Assembly (NCBI GenBank): GCA_964439265.1
Contig: CAYTOA010000017.1
Location: 9,227 to 73,226, forward strand
Source of the DNA: JAGVPT01 sp964439265
GTDB lineage: Bacteria; Bacteroidota; Ignavibacteria; UBA10030; UBA8401
Direction of reading: 5' to 3'
DNA length: 64,000 bases
Shown here: positions 44,965 through 53,416 of the stretch, piece after piece
How positions within the stretch are numbered: position 1 is the stretch's first letter
Layout: each line of letters opens with the position of its first letter
Notes under the pieces: model-generated
Told to the model about the DNA's origin: nothing
The model's input: only the letters and a program-made list of their open reading frames with translations
Database searches by the model: none
Program-made: the position numbers and the translations under genes

Positions 44965-45879
44965 TTACACTTTCCCCTTCGCCAAGCCATTCTTCGTCAA
45001 ATACGTGTAACTCTTCTGCATTCCTTCGAAAATATTCCCCGCATATTCATCAAACTCTACGATCATCCATTCGATATTCGACCCGCCGGCTTTCACGATC
45101 GACGGGAAATCCATCGAGCCTTGTCCGGAAGGGACATGAGCGAACATCGTCTCTCCTTTTTTTGCCGGTCCGTCTTTAATGTGGAGGAACGGCGCACGCT
45201 TGCCGAAATCTGCAACCGCCTTCGCGGGGTCGACACCGCCGGTTTTCGCCCAGTACGTGTCGATTTCAAAGAAGATGTCGGCCTTTACATAATCCATGAA
45301 ATAGTAAAAGGGGACAACTCCGTTATACGTTTGGAATTCCCACCAATGATTGTGAACGCCGAAATGCCGCCCTTTCTTCGAAAAGAATTCACCGATCTCG
45401 TTATAGGTTTCGGCCCTCTGCTTGATCTTGTCGAGCGTGCTGAATATTTCGTCAGTGTGTGCGTACAGGTCCGGGTCGGCCGTCGAGAGCCCTTTCGGCC
45501 AGCCGGGGTAAACAATGTGATCGCATTGATAAATATCGGCGAGTTTCAGGATCTTATCCCGCTCGTTGCCTGCCGGCAGATCCACGTGCATGCTGAACAT
45601 TTTCAACCCGGCATCTTTGAATATCTTTACTGCCTGCTCCGGCGTCGCATTAGGGGGCAATGGGTACATCTCAACACCCATGAATCCCATGTCGGCGACT
45701 TTATGGACCGTCCCGGCAAAGTCTTTTTCCAATTCATGGCGGACGGTATAAAGCTGGAATCCTATGTTTGCGACATACGGTTTTTCATCCGCGAGACTCA
45801 AACGCCGGAATGCAAGCGTACCCGCGCCCAGGCCCAAAAGTTTGATGAAATCTTTGCGCGAATAGTTGTTACCTGTCAT
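44965..45879 (-). CDS. Sugar phosphate isomerase/epimerase-like TIM-barrel protein, exported
   Basis: This is a 304-residue protein of the AP-endonuclease-2/xylose-isomerase-like family. The N-terminus NNYSRKDFIKLLGLGAGTLA resembles a Tat signal in which the second arginine is lysine. The barrel carries NIGFQLYTVRHELEKDF, MGFMGVEMYPLP, VHNHWWEFQ and FFEIDTYWAKTGG, with His, Glu and Asp residues placed for a metal site. Such proteins act as ketose/aldose epimerases or inosose-type dehydratases; which reaction is unclear. GAGGAG precedes the ATG. A GH5 enzyme is encoded 45 bases upstream on the same strand, so the two form a likely unit. Confidence 0.82.
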   Translation of the reverse strand: MTGNNYSRKDFIKLLGLGAGTLAFRRLSLADEKPYVANIGFQLYTVRHELEKDFAGTVHKVADMGFMGVEMYPLPPNATPEQAVKIFKDAGLKMFSMHVDLPAGNERDKILKLADIYQCDHIVYPGWPKGLSTADPDLYAHTDEIFSTLDKIKQRAETYNEIGEFFSKKGRHFGVHNHWWEFQTYNGVVPFYYFMDYVKADIFFEIDTYWAKTGGVDPAKAVADFGKRAPFLHIKDGPAKKGETMFAHVPSGQGSMDFPSIVKAGGSNIEWMIVEFDEYAGNIFEGMQKSYTYLTKNGLAKGKV

Positions 45880-45924
45880 CTCGTTCTCCTCTCAGATGAG
45901 ATTGTAATTTGTTTCCTCGGAGTC

Positions 45925-46998
45925 TTACTTGGGAGTCTTTCCCTGCATTGCCTGCTTAAAGAACTCGCCGCTCTCCGTCAGCTTCAACGGGCTCCACGAC
46001 TCGACCATCCTTGGATACCAATCGGAGTCGAATATCCACGCCATCCAGCTCATACCCCTGCTTTCAAGATAGTGAATGATCTCTTTCCCATACTCGCCGT
46101 TCTCGGCCATTCCCTGTCCCCCAAGGACAAAACCGAATTCAGTGGCGACGACCGGATAACGTCCCGCAGCGAATCCAAAATCTTCGTCCCACTTCGGTTC
46201 GTACGGCTTTGAACGTTTGTGAGGGTACGGATGCGTCACATATCCGATCCCCTCAGCTTCGATCGGTTCGATGTGAAGCGGCGTCAAGTCGTACGCCCAA
46301 TCGAGTCCCGCAACGAGCGGGATCTTTTCGGTATCATACGCACGGATAAGGTGGATGATGTTTTCGTTTATCTTTTTCCATTCGCTCCAGGACATGCTTC
46401 CCAGTTGGCCGTTATAGAGCGTTGGTTCGTTGAAGAGTTCGTAAAAAGCGATCGTAGTGTTTCCCTGGAAATGCACGGACATTGTGCGCCAAAACTCGTA
46501 TGTCTCTTGTTTCGTTGTCACGTACTCGGGATTCTGGAAGAGTCCCATTTCGAGATTGCCGATAGAGTGCCAATCGAGGTCGATGTACAGTCCCAATTCC
46601 GTGCACCAGTCAACTGCCTGGTCGAGCAGCTGCAGATATTTGATCGGGGCGCGCATGCGCCATGCCGCAGGGTGGACGGGGATACGGACGATCATCGCCC
46701 CGAATTCCTTCACCCGTACAAAGAGGTCTTTATTCCATCGTCCCTGCTGTTCAAGTTTATCTGGATCGGCAATCGCTAATCCCCGGAAAAGGATCGTATC
46801 TCCATGTGCATTGACAAACCTGTTCCCCAGCACGCGGATGAGAGACAATTTCTTTGCGTTCGGATTGTTGACCGGTCTGTTGACGTCGGGGGTATTTGCC
46901 CAATTGTAATAGTTCGGTTTTTCCGGTTGAGCATTAAGTGTATTCATCGGGCATATTACAGCCAGATAGAAACACAGACACAGCATCATACTTTTCAT
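45925..46998 (-). CDS. GH5 endo-beta-glycanase (cellulase-family)
   Basis: This is a 357-residue secreted enzyme from the ATG at 46998, which starts a signal peptide ending NTLNAQ; the frame is open further upstream but without signal features. Catalytic residues are acid/base Glu191 in FYELFNEPT and nucleophile Glu287 in VVATEFGFV. Other GH5 elements are FRGLAIADPD, VRIPVHPAAW and YIDLDWHSIG. The substrate may be glucomannan, mannan or beta-glucan; the subfamily cannot be named with confidence. It stands between the galactose operon and the TIM-barrel isomerase. Confidence 0.85.
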   Translation of the reverse strand: MKSMMLCLCFYLAVICPMNTLNAQPEKPNYYNWANTPDVNRPVNNPNAKKLSLIRVLGNRFVNAHGDTILFRGLAIADPDKLEQQGRWNKDLFVRVKEFGAMIVRIPVHPAAWRMRAPIKYLQLLDQAVDWCTELGLYIDLDWHSIGNLEMGLFQNPEYVTTKQETYEFWRTMSVHFQGNTTIAFYELFNEPTLYNGQLGSMSWSEWKKINENIIHLIRAYDTEKIPLVAGLDWAYDLTPLHIEPIEAEGIGYVTHPYPHKRSKPYEPKWDEDFGFAAGRYPVVATEFGFVLGGQGMAENGEYGKEIIHYLESRGMSWMAWIFDSDWYPRMVESWSPLKLTESGEFFKQAMQGKTPK

Positions 46999-47135
46999 TG
47001 CGATAACTCTCTCTGATAATTGAAAATGTGCACATAAAAGAAAAGATACTCTTAAGCAGCATTGAATAAGTAACAATTTTCAGCGCCGGCATAACGCTTA
47101 GAAACCAAACTCGTTATGAGTATGGAGGATAAAAA

Positions 47136-47165
47136 CACTCTTGGCGATTTTGGCGTCTTGGCGGT
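47136..47165. repeat. Single arm of the CTTGGCG repeat family
   Basis: The stretch CACTCTTGGCGATTTTGGCG followed by TCTTGGCGGTG matches the right arm of the element at 8872-8950. It lies in the 178-bp spacer between the GH27 and GH5 genes. Confidence 0.5.
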
Positions 47166-47176
47166 GATATCCATGG

Positions 47177-48394
47177 TTAATGCTGTTCTGGTATCAGCCT
47201 CAGCACCAGGACGTTATGCGCTGCGAGTTCGGCGCTGATGTTCTTTTTTGTGTCGCCCGCAGATTTCTTCTGCCACAGATCACGCATTTTGTATACAGTC
47301 TCATTGGTATTTAATGTACGCTGTGACAGATCATCGGCGATGATATTTTTTGACCAGTCGAACTCAAGTTTCCTGGTGCCGGCCGAACGATTAAGGAAGC
47401 AGACAGCCCAATCTCCGTGCACAAGCGGTTTCACCCAGACCTCCACGCTGTCTTGCATGGTGTAAAGATATCCCTGAATGCCGAGCGAATCCTGGTCCAC
47501 GCCGAGGACTTCGCGGTTCGTGAGGATCTCGTTTGTCTCTTTGCTCATTGCCCGCAGATCGTTTCCTGCGATGAGGGGTGCCGCCATCATGCACCATAAT
47601 GAGAAATGCGAACGGTCTTCGTTGACCGGCATTCCGTTCCCGACTTCGAGCATATCGGGGTCGTTCCAATGGCCGGGACCGGCGTACTTGCGGATGTCTT
47701 TACGCATCTCCACAATTCTCATGACGCCCCATGACGACCAGCTCCCGTGATTGTTTTCGCAATCGAAGCAATTCGAAATATCTCCAGTGGTTCGCCAGAG
47801 ATGACCGACGTCTTTCGCCCATTCCCACGATTTCGTGTCGCCCCATTCGCAGAGGCTGAACACGACGGGCCGGTGTGCGGCGAACAACGCGTTTCTCATG
47901 GTTGTGTACGCGCCGATGGAATTCAATCCTTCGCTGTTGCACCAGTCGTACTTCAAATAATCCACGCCCCATGATGCATACGCCAGCGCGTCCTGGTATT
48001 CGTGACCGCGGCTTCCCGTTCTTCCGGCGCATGTTTTATCACCGGCGCAGGAGTAGATTCCGAATTTCAGTCCTTTCGAATGGATGTAACCGGCGAGGGC
48101 TTTCATGCCCGAAGGAAAACGCTGCGAGTCGGGATACACAAAGCCGAGGCTGTCGCGTCCGCCGTGCCAGCAGTCGTCGATCACGATATACTGGTAGCCG
48201 GCATCTTTCATGCCGCTCGACACCATTCCGTCCGCCATGCTGCGAATCATCTTCTCGTCGACGTTGCAGCCGAATTTGTTCCAGCTGTTCCACCCCATGG
48301 GGGGAGTCAATGCCAATCCTTCGAACTTCTGGCTAAAAGCGTTCGAGGCAAGAATGAGCACGGCGAGCGCAAGAGCGTTCATTGATGGTTTCAT
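47177..48394 (-). CDS. GH27 alpha-galactosidase, secreted
   Basis: This is a 405-residue retaining enzyme with a signal peptide (ending SNAFSQ). The N-terminal LTPPMGWNSWNKFGC is diagnostic for GH27. The nucleophile is Asp150 in YLKYDWC, the acid/base is Asp205 in RTTGDIS, and the pair YIVIDDCW is also intact. It removes alpha-1,6-galactose branches from galactomannan and raffinose-type sugars. Its ATG overlaps the galT stop by 4 bases (ATGA), so it is translationally coupled to the galactose catabolic genes. Confidence 0.95.
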   Translation of the reverse strand: MKPSMNALALAVLILASNAFSQKFEGLALTPPMGWNSWNKFGCNVDEKMIRSMADGMVSSGMKDAGYQYIVIDDCWHGGRDSLGFVYPDSQRFPSGMKALAGYIHSKGLKFGIYSCAGDKTCAGRTGSRGHEYQDALAYASWGVDYLKYDWCNSEGLNSIGAYTTMRNALFAAHRPVVFSLCEWGDTKSWEWAKDVGHLWRTTGDISNCFDCENNHGSWSSWGVMRIVEMRKDIRKYAGPGHWNDPDMLEVGNGMPVNEDRSHFSLWCMMAAPLIAGNDLRAMSKETNEILTNREVLGVDQDSLGIQGYLYTMQDSVEVWVKPLVHGDWAVCFLNRSAGTRKLEFDWSKNIIADDLSQRTLNTNETVYKMRDLWQKKSAGDTKKNISAELAAHNVLVLRLIPEQH

Positions 48395-49458
48395 TGTACC
48401 TTTTCCTTGTTTGTGTTGAAATGTACGTCGGGCAGTTCCCGTAAAATTGCGGCGCTGTGCTCGGGAGTAATATCTCTCTGAGGTTCCGCGAGCATTTCAT
48501 ATCCAACCATAAATTTCTTGACGTCTGCCGAACGCAAAAGCGGCGGATAAAAATGCATATGGAAATGCCATTCCTCGTGTTTCTTTCCGTCCGTTGGCGC
48601 CTGATGTAGACCGGCGGAATAAGGGAACGAGATCTTGAATAAATTATCGTACTTGGCCGTGATCGTTTTCAAAGCACTTGCGAAATCCTTCTTTTCCATC
48701 TCGGTAAAGTGAAGGATGGACGGGATTTTTCGTTTGGAAATAATGATCGTTTCATACGGCCAACAAGCCCAGAACGGCACGATCACGGCAAAAGAATCGT
48801 TTTTGCAGACGACCCTTTCCCCGAGGCGGAGCTCGAGCTTGAGATAATCGGCAAGCAGGCTCCGCTTATTTTTCAGGTAGTAGCGTTTGAATTGATGGAG
48901 TTCCTTCGCCGGCTCCCGCGGAATACTCTCCTGCGCCCATATCTGTCCGTGCGGATGAGGGTTGCTGTTCCCCATCATCGCCCCCTTGTTTTCAAAGATC
49001 TGCACGTGATTGATCCCGGGTACCGAACCCAGCGCATTGAATTCCTCCTGCCAAACGGCAACGACCTTCACAATTTTTTCTTCATCCATTTCGGCGAGGG
49101 TGAGATCATGGCGCGGCGAAAAGTTCACGACACGGCAAATTCCTTTTTCGGCCCTTGCTTCCAGGAGACCGCCGGAGGCGATTTTTGCTGGCGGCGGATC
49201 GGGGAGGAGGGCGGAGAAATCGTTCGTAAATACAAGCGTGTCGCGGTACGGAGGATTTATTTCGCCGTTCGCCCGTTTGTTGCCGGGGCACAAATAGCAC
49301 TGCGGATCGTACGCAGGCCTATTCTCCTTCTCGCGGGAGGAAATCTCACCCTGCCACGGACGCTGAGTCCGGTGAGGCGAAACGAGAATCCACTCTTCGG
49401 TGAGAATGTTTTTCCGGCGATGAGGGTATTTTGCCGATTCAAACTTTTGCTTTTTCAT
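48391..49458 (-). CDS. galT: Galactose-1-phosphate uridylyltransferase
   Basis: This is a 355-residue enzyme of the Leloir pathway: UDP-glucose + galactose-1-phosphate to UDP-galactose + glucose-1-phosphate. The zinc-site segment CYLCPGNKR and the active site SNPHPHGQIW (His168 and nucleophile His170, counted from 49458) are intact, and HEEWHFHMHFYPP is the second histidine cluster. The ATG at 49458 lies inside the end of galK (20-base overlap); the frame is open to 49542, but homologous sequence begins near KYPHRRKNILTEEWIL. It is followed by the coupled GH27 gene. Confidence 0.95.
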   Translation of the reverse strand: MKKQKFESAKYPHRRKNILTEEWILVSPHRTQRPWQGEISSREKENRPAYDPQCYLCPGNKRANGEINPPYRDTLVFTNDFSALLPDPPPAKIASGGLLEARAEKGICRVVNFSPRHDLTLAEMDEEKIVKVVAVWQEEFNALGSVPGINHVQIFENKGAMMGNSNPHPHGQIWAQESIPREPAKELHQFKRYYLKNKRSLLADYLKLELRLGERVVCKNDSFAVIVPFWACWPYETIIISKRKIPSILHFTEMEKKDFASALKTITAKYDNLFKISFPYSAGLHQAPTDGKKHEEWHFHMHFYPPLLRSADVKKFMVGYEMLAEPQRDITPEHSAAILRELPDVHFNTNKEKVQ

Positions 49459-50617
49459 TGACGTCGAGGATGCTTGTTCCAGAACTAATTGAAATCGAGT
49501 GGACTGTTGCGTCGATGCCGAATTTTTGCCGGTATTTTTCACTCACTCTTCTGCCGAGCGCGTCGGCGTATTCGGGCTCGACGAGATTAATTGTGCACCC
49601 CCCGAATCCCCCTCCCATCATGCGCGCGCCGTAGACGCGGGGGTCGTCTCTCACCAGGTCGACCAAGAAGTCGAGCTCGGTGCAGCTCACTTCATATTCC
49701 CGGCTCAGGCCGTCGTGTGTCTCAACCATTGCACGGCCGAAAGACCGGAGGTCATCTCTCTCGAGCGCAGCGCACGCGCGAAGCAGCCGGTTATTTTCTT
49801 CGATGACGTACTTGCAGCGGCGATACACGGTTGGGTCGAGGCGTGACTTGTATCCGGCCAACATGTCCATGGAAACGTCCCGCAGGCTTTCAACATGCAC
49901 TTCATGCTGAGAGATGAGCGCTACCCCGTCGGTGCATTCTTTTCTTCTCTGATTGTATTGCGATGAAGCCAGTGAATGGGAAACGTTCGAGTTGAATAGG
50001 AGAATCGAAACATTATCGAAGTCGAACGGGAAATATTGATACTCCAGAGATCTGCAATCCAAGCGGAGAACCGCACCCCTTTCGCCGAAGATGTTGATGA
50101 AGGGATCCATGATCCCGCATTGGACGCCGACGAATTCATTCTCAGCCTTCTGCGCAAGCTTTACGAGTGAAAGGTTGTCGATTCCCAGATTATAGATGCG
50201 ATTAAGCGTAAAAGCGAGGCCCGCCTCCAGCGCTGCTGAGGACGAGAGTCCGGCTCCGACCGGAATATCACCGCCGAATACGCAATTGAATCCTGAGTAC
50301 GAATGACCCGCTTTGTTCAGCTGGTCGAGAACTCCCGTTAGGTAATCTGGCCAGCCCTTTTCGGACTTTCTTAATTTGTCGACACGGGATTCGTACGTTT
50401 GTTCCATGTTGAGGGCGTACATCTTGCAGATGTTATCCTCCCGGGGCGCGACGGCAAAATAAATTGCCTTGTCGATTGCGCACGGCAGAACGAATCCGAG
50501 GTTGTAGTCGGTGTGCTCACCTATCAGGTTTGCTCTTCCGGGAGACCGGACAATGACCGGTTCTTCGTTAAAGAGCTCTTTGAATTTGGCATAGACCGTT
50601 TCGGCAAGATTAACCAT
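49439..50617 (-). CDS. galK: Galactokinase
   Basis: This is a 392-residue GHMP kinase: galactose + ATP to galactose-1-phosphate. The galactokinase signature is GRANLIGEHTDYNLG (residues 27-41), the ATP loop is PVGAGLSSSAALEAG (119-133), the catalytic Asp is in CGIMDPFINI, and motif 3 is ARMMGGGFGGC. It starts 4 bases after the stop of the small membrane protein gene, with no strong Shine-Dalgarno, so it probably depends on coupling. It overlaps galT by 20 bases. Confidence 0.96.
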   Translation of the reverse strand: MVNLAETVYAKFKELFNEEPVIVRSPGRANLIGEHTDYNLGFVLPCAIDKAIYFAVAPREDNICKMYALNMEQTYESRVDKLRKSEKGWPDYLTGVLDQLNKAGHSYSGFNCVFGGDIPVGAGLSSSAALEAGLAFTLNRIYNLGIDNLSLVKLAQKAENEFVGVQCGIMDPFINIFGERGAVLRLDCRSLEYQYFPFDFDNVSILLFNSNVSHSLASSQYNQRRKECTDGVALISQHEVHVESLRDVSMDMLAGYKSRLDPTVYRRCKYVIEENNRLLRACAALERDDLRSFGRAMVETHDGLSREYEVSCTELDFLVDLVRDDPRVYGARMMGGGFGGCTINLVEPEYADALGRRVSEKYRQKFGIDATVHSISISSGTSILDVNEKAKV

Positions 50618-50621
50618 ACGA

Positions 50622-50837
50622 TTACGCGGACGGCTTTCGTGATTTGAGGTACATCGTGCCCCCGAAAAGAATCATGACGGCACCCCACCAGATATCGGGA
50701 TGAAGGTCCGATAATACTGTTTTTACCTCAGGCGGGCTGATGAGATGATAGATTCCGCTCAGCATGATCAGCGCTCCGATGATCGAGAGGATCAATCCGA
50801 CAAAATACCAGATTGGTTTCATTGCGTGTTCTGACAT
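50622..50837 (-). CDS. Small two-helix membrane protein of the galactose operon
   Basis: This is a 71-residue protein with two hydrophobic helices (IWYFVGLILSIIGALIMLSG and WWGAVMILFGGTMYL) joined by a short polar loop. GGAG precedes its ATG. It lies 15 bases after the symporter gene and 4 bases before galK. The family is not recognised. Its position suggests a small subunit or stabiliser for the SSS symporter, which is inference. Confidence 0.75.
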   Translation of the reverse strand: MSEHAMKPIWYFVGLILSIIGALIMLSGIYHLISPPEVKTVLSDLHPDIWWGAVMILFGGTMYLKSRKPSA

Positions 50838-50852
50838 AATGATTCTCCTTAA

Positions 50853-52529
50853 TTACCAGAATAGGACATTCAACAAAATTAGAACTGCGAGCGAAATGAG
50901 TGCGTAAAACTCCGGTTTCTTCGTAAACGGCAAATGCTGGTCATAATTCTCTTCGGTCAAACCTTTCACCAGTCCGACCAGTTCGGCTTTCGGCCTCCTC
51001 TTCGTAAAAAGGCTGATCACAACCGTGACACCCGCGCAGATGAGCCAGGCCCACCACGCACGCCAGAAGTTTGCCGCCATATCGCTCTGCACGCTCGACA
51101 TGGTAATATAGCGTTCCGCAAACCAGTGGAATTTCACGGCCAGGTACATAAGAAACGAGGATGACATTCCGGCTACCAAGCCCCAGAATGCTCCGGTAGG
51201 AGTGATCCACCAGAGGAACATGCCGAGAAGCATCGTCGCAAACAGCGGCGCGTTAACCCACGAGAAAATTGCCTGCATGTAATCCATGATGCTCGGGAAA
51301 CTTTTTGCCCAATACGCGGTGATGAGGGAAAGCACGACGCCGACAATTGTGGAGACGCGTCCCATCCAGAGCAAATGCGCGTCGGATGCGTTCTTGTTCA
51401 GGACGGATTTATAGATGTCATATGTCCACACGGTGTTGAACGCGCTCACGTTTCCGGCCTGTCCTGCCATGAACCCCGCGAGCAATGCTGTAACTCCCAG
51501 CCCCACCAGTCCCGCCGGATAGTACCGGGCGATCAATAATGGGAGCGCCGAGTCGTAGTTTATCTGTCCGCCGTCACGTAAAAGTTTGAATCCGCTGTGC
51601 GGGTCGATCGACAATGCTATGGCGATAAGGCCGGTCAGAATAACGATGAACGGCAGCGCCATTTTAAAGAAGGAGGCAAGGATGGGCGTCAAACGCGCGG
51701 TCCGCAGATCTTTCGCCGAGAACGCCCTCTGGACGACAAGAAAATCCGTCGTCCAGTATCCGAACGAAAGGACGAATCCCAAGCCCAACACGATTCCTCC
51801 CCAACTGATGAACATTCCGTTCTGCGTCGGATCGGAAGAGGTAGACCAAAGGGTGGTGAAGGAGACTTGTGAACTAAAAGAATTGATCCTTGCCATAATT
51901 TCCTTCAGGCTCCCGATCTCGATAATGCCGAGGATCGAGACGAGGAAGAGGCCGAACCAGATGAGGAAGAATTGGATGATCTCGGTGAAGATCGCAGACA
52001 TCAGGCCGCTGAGCGAGACGTACGCCGCTACAGTGATTGCTGATGCCCACATGCTGAAGTCCCAGTTCCATCCGAGGAATGTATGAAGGACAAGAGCCAT
52101 CGCATAAAGATTGATGCCCGAGACGAGCAGCGTCATGATCGCGAACGCAATGCCGTTGAGGACGCGTGTCTTTTCGTCGAAGCGAAGCTTAAGGTAGCCG
52201 GGGACCGAATTGATTTTGCTGCTGTAATAGAACGGCATCATGTACACCCCGAGAAAAAGCATGGCGGGGATGGCGCCGATCCAGTAAAAATGTGCGACGT
52301 ACATCCCGTACTTGAAGGTGTTGCCGGTCATTCCAAGCAGTTCAAGAGCTCCGAGGTTCGCCGAAAGAAACGCGAGACCCGCAACCCAGACAGAATTTTT
52401 CCGTCCCGCCAGAAAGAAATCTTCCTGGTTCAACGTGTACTTCCGAAGATACATTCCGATCCCCAGGACAAAACCGAAATAAATAATAATGATGACCCAA
52501 TCGATGAACGATAAACCGATTGCTTCCAT
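50853..52529 (-). CDS. SSS-family sodium:solute symporter (SGLT-like), probable galactose importer
   Basis: This is a 558-residue transporter with about 13-14 helices. The start MEAIGLSFIDWVIIIIYFGF, the block LAFLSANLGALELLGMTGN, the FSFGYWTTDFLVVQRA-like segment and GLGVTALLAGFMAGQAGNVS (sodium-site helix) are SGLT/SSS hallmarks. AAGGA precedes the ATG. It heads the operon with galK, galT and alpha-galactosidase, so galactose or galactosides are the likely cargo. Confidence 0.9.
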   Translation of the reverse strand: MEAIGLSFIDWVIIIIYFGFVLGIGMYLRKYTLNQEDFFLAGRKNSVWVAGLAFLSANLGALELLGMTGNTFKYGMYVAHFYWIGAIPAMLFLGVYMMPFYYSSKINSVPGYLKLRFDEKTRVLNGIAFAIMTLLVSGINLYAMALVLHTFLGWNWDFSMWASAITVAAYVSLSGLMSAIFTEIIQFFLIWFGLFLVSILGIIEIGSLKEIMARINSFSSQVSFTTLWSTSSDPTQNGMFISWGGIVLGLGFVLSFGYWTTDFLVVQRAFSAKDLRTARLTPILASFFKMALPFIVILTGLIAIALSIDPHSGFKLLRDGGQINYDSALPLLIARYYPAGLVGLGVTALLAGFMAGQAGNVSAFNTVWTYDIYKSVLNKNASDAHLLWMGRVSTIVGVVLSLITAYWAKSFPSIMDYMQAIFSWVNAPLFATMLLGMFLWWITPTGAFWGLVAGMSSSFLMYLAVKFHWFAERYITMSSVQSDMAANFWRAWWAWLICAGVTVVISLFTKRRPKAELVGLVKGLTEENYDQHLPFTKKPEFYALISLAVLILLNVLFW

Positions 52530-52603
52530 TTTTTATTCCTTCTCGATGTTTATTTGTGCACTGAACTTCGCATTCGTCAATAACCGGCTGTTAGCATTTA
52601 ACG

Positions 52604-52620
52604 CTTAGCTATTAGCTAAG
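52604..52620. repeat. Short hairpin CTTAGCT-ATT-AGCTAAG
   Basis: A perfect 7-bp stem with a 3-nt loop lies in the spacer between the symporter start and the remnant gene upstream. It could be a weak terminator for the upstream transcript. Confidence 0.45.
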
Positions 52621-52659
52621 AGCCAAAAACCACTTCGTTGCTGTATCTTCACACTCTGT

Positions 52660-53301
52660 CTACCGAATGCTGCCGTACGATATTTCAATTCTGCCTAATT
52701 GAGTACTGTTCGCAAGACTTATTTTAATCAATCGGTCGTCCGATGGAATGTCGCGGAGGATATATCGTCCGGCGACGTAAAATCCATTATGATTAGAGTA
52801 TGGTTCAAACACTTCTCGGCTGGAAACAACGGGGGAAAAGTTCTCCGGCGTTTTGCCGGCTGAGAATTCAATCGTGCTGTCGCGTCGTGCAGTCGTAAAT
52901 AACACATCAAGATACAAAGAATCAATGCGTGTAGGCAACCGGTAAATAATATATTCGCCGGCGCGGGCCAGCAGCCGGGTCGCATCTTCTATGGTTCTGT
53001 TCGCCCAGCCCCCCGTCGCGAATTTCACATCTGCCGACATGGCAAAAATGTTAGTATCATTTTCAAACTCATCGATGAGTATCCGGTTGGAAGCTGAAAC
53101 TGCATTTGTCGGCTCCGACGGCTCGGAGATACCTGACGAGTTTCTTGCGGCAAACCCGTAGTAGTAGCTTTTGCCGAGTTCGATCGATCTGTCGGCTTTA
53201 TGCTGCTTCATTAAAGATTCTTCGTCGTTCCGCTCTTCAGAATGACACAGAATGTTGCTTGTCCGTTCAGAATGGTTGAGTTTCTTACAACCATATATCA
53301 C
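52660..53301 (-). pseudogene. C-terminal remnant of a GH5-Fn3-type secreted protein
   Basis: The last about 145 residues (ILIDEFENDTNIFAMSADVK to RIEISYGS) align with the C-terminal module of the enzyme encoded just upstream on the same strand (VIDEMENFDKVFQ to RIEIRTR). Shared landmarks are RLLARAGEYIIYRL / RLAGRAGSYIIYKL and DDRLIKISL / DSKYVKISL. Before it are the final strands of an Fn3 domain (GKSYYYGFAARNSSGISEPS). The first about 30 codons (CHSEERNDEES) are the translation of a dispersed intergenic repeat. No signal peptide or catalytic domain is attached, so this is a decapitated paralogue or a domain cut off from the neighbouring gene. An ATG at 53211 could still allow expression of the fragment. 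Confidence 0.65.
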
Positions 53302-53404
53302 CCTGAGCGCAGCGAAGGGCCTATGCTGCTGTGTTAAAGATTCTTCTGCCGGCGCTCACGAAGTGATACCTTCGGCAATAGCAACGGGATCAGGATGACA
53401 AAAA
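53205..53404. repeat. Two dispersed CATTAAAGATTCTT repeats at a gene break
   Basis: Copy 1 (about 53205-53255) begins GCTGCTTCATTAAAGATTCT and contains the HSEERNDEES-coding unit. Copy 2 (about 53298-53404) begins CACCCTGAGCGCAGCGAAGG, contains GCTGCTGTGTTAAAGATTCT and ends GGATCAGGATGAC. The two units are in direct orientation and separate the remnant gene from the GH5-Fn3 gene. Confidence 0.65.
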
Positions 53405-53416
53405 AACCATGCTTGT

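Noticed and set aside
45121..46212. 363-codon open frame on the plus strand
   Set aside because: It runs antisense through two supported genes (TIM-barrel isomerase and GH5) and across their spacer, with no recognisable domain.
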